Assembly: GCA_030635005.1 (NCBI GenBank)
Contig: DAOVZS010000154.1
Coordinates: 1 to 5,191, forward strand
From: Thiomargarita sp.
GTDB taxonomy: Bacteria > Pseudomonadota > Gammaproteobacteria > Beggiatoales > Beggiatoaceae
DNA: 5,191 bases
Reading direction: 5' to 3'
In this document: positions 4,866-5,191 of the stretch, one piece after another
How the letters are laid out: each line of letters begins with the position of its first letter
Numbering within the stretch: the stretch's first letter is position 1
Translations under genes and position numbers: made by a program
Notes under the pieces: model-generated
The model's database searches: none
Told to the model about the DNA's origin: nothing
What the model saw: the letters and a program-made list of their open reading frames with translations, nothing else

Positions 4866-5191
4866 ATGACTCACACAACAGAAATGGCAGAGCATCATCA
4901 CTGTATGCTGAATCGCCGACAATTTCTGCTTTATAGCAGTGCAGCCAGCACCGCATCCGTCTCCACCCTCACCCTCTTCCCCGGGACGACATACGCCCAA
5001 AAAGCACGTGTGGTCACATATCCCCGTAAATTGATTACCCAACTCAGCGCTTTAAAAAATCATCAGCCTATTAATTTCAACTATCCAGATGACGGTAAAA
5101 ATTCAGGGGCGATGCTTGTAAAAATGGGCAATGTCACAGCAGGCGGTGGTATTGGCACACAACGCGACATTGTGGCCTTTAACTACTTATG
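4866..5191 (+). CDS. aioB: Arsenite oxidase small (Rieske) subunit, N-terminal part; truncated by window end
   Basis: The first 108 codons of a Rieske-type subunit. A twin-arginine motif (NRRQFL, residues 16-21) is followed by an Ala/Ser/Thr-rich hydrophobic stretch and a likely cleavage site after TYA (42-44), indicating Tat export to the periplasm. The following segment, with YPRKLITQLSALK, FNYPDD and VTAGGGIG, matches the order of conserved elements I know from AioB proteins before the [2Fe-2S] site. The frame ends in AFNYL plus the bases TG, where AioB has the first cluster-ligand Cys (C-x-H). AioB passes electrons from the molybdopterin subunit AioA, which should lie just downstream, to a periplasmic carrier during oxidation of arsenite to arsenate. 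The related iodate reductase subunit IdrB is the main alternative. AAAAGGAA (4852-4859) supports the start. A palindrome upstream may control it. Confidence 0.8.
   Translation, partial: MTHTTEMAEHHHCMLNRRQFLLYSSAASTASVSTLTLFPGTTYAQKARVVTYPRKLITQLSALKNHQPINFNYPDDGKNSGAMLVKMGNVTAGGGIGTQRDIVAFNYL

Noticed and set aside
4818..5042. Minus-strand 74-codon frame opposite the aioB-like gene
   Set aside because: It is antisense to a well-supported Rieske-subunit frame and its Cys/Gly-rich product resembles no protein family I know.

Overview
The window is AT-rich bacterial DNA. It carries one large multidomain kinase-like gene, a tight cluster of three small envelope-protein genes, and the first 326 bases of a Rieske-subunit gene of the arsenite oxidase (AioB) type. 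All are on the + strand. A Tat signal on a Rieske oxidase subunit, short genes for inner-membrane and lipoprotein products, and a kinase fused to a DUF1566 (Lcl C-terminal) domain together suggest a Gram-negative gammaproteobacterium. A Beggiatoa/Thioploca/Thiothrix-like sulfur bacterium is my best guess. This rests on general family knowledge, not on a marker gene.

Layout. Bases 1-564 hold no convincing long gene. They contain a good sigma-54-type promoter match (40-55), a 24-codon ORF with a strong ribosome binding site (364-438) and a possible sigma-70 promoter (421-449). Bases 565-3129 encode an 854-residue soluble protein. It has a long helical N-terminal region, TPR-like helices, a Ser/Thr-kinase fold whose catalytic Asp is replaced by Asn, three degenerate helical repeats of about 45 residues, and a C-terminal DUF1566 domain. 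A promoter with a perfect TTGACA box lies in the short gap after it.

Bases 3199-4790 hold three genes whose ends overlap by 8 and 11 bases, so they are very likely one operon. The first two are clear paralogues (54 of 120 aligned residues identical by hand count, no gaps) with different membrane anchors: a two-helix hairpin in one, a lipoprotein signal in the other. The third is a coiled-coil lipoprotein with a weak resemblance to PspA/IM30. A periplasmic, membrane-tethered coiled-coil complex is the simplest reading, but its function is unknown.

Bases 4791-4865 contain a perfect 26-bp palindrome overlapping a -10-like hexamer, just upstream of the aioB-like gene. That gene runs off the window at what should be the codon for the first Rieske cysteine. 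The most unusual items are the predicted pseudokinase-repeat-DUF1566 fusion and the paralogue pair with swapped anchors.
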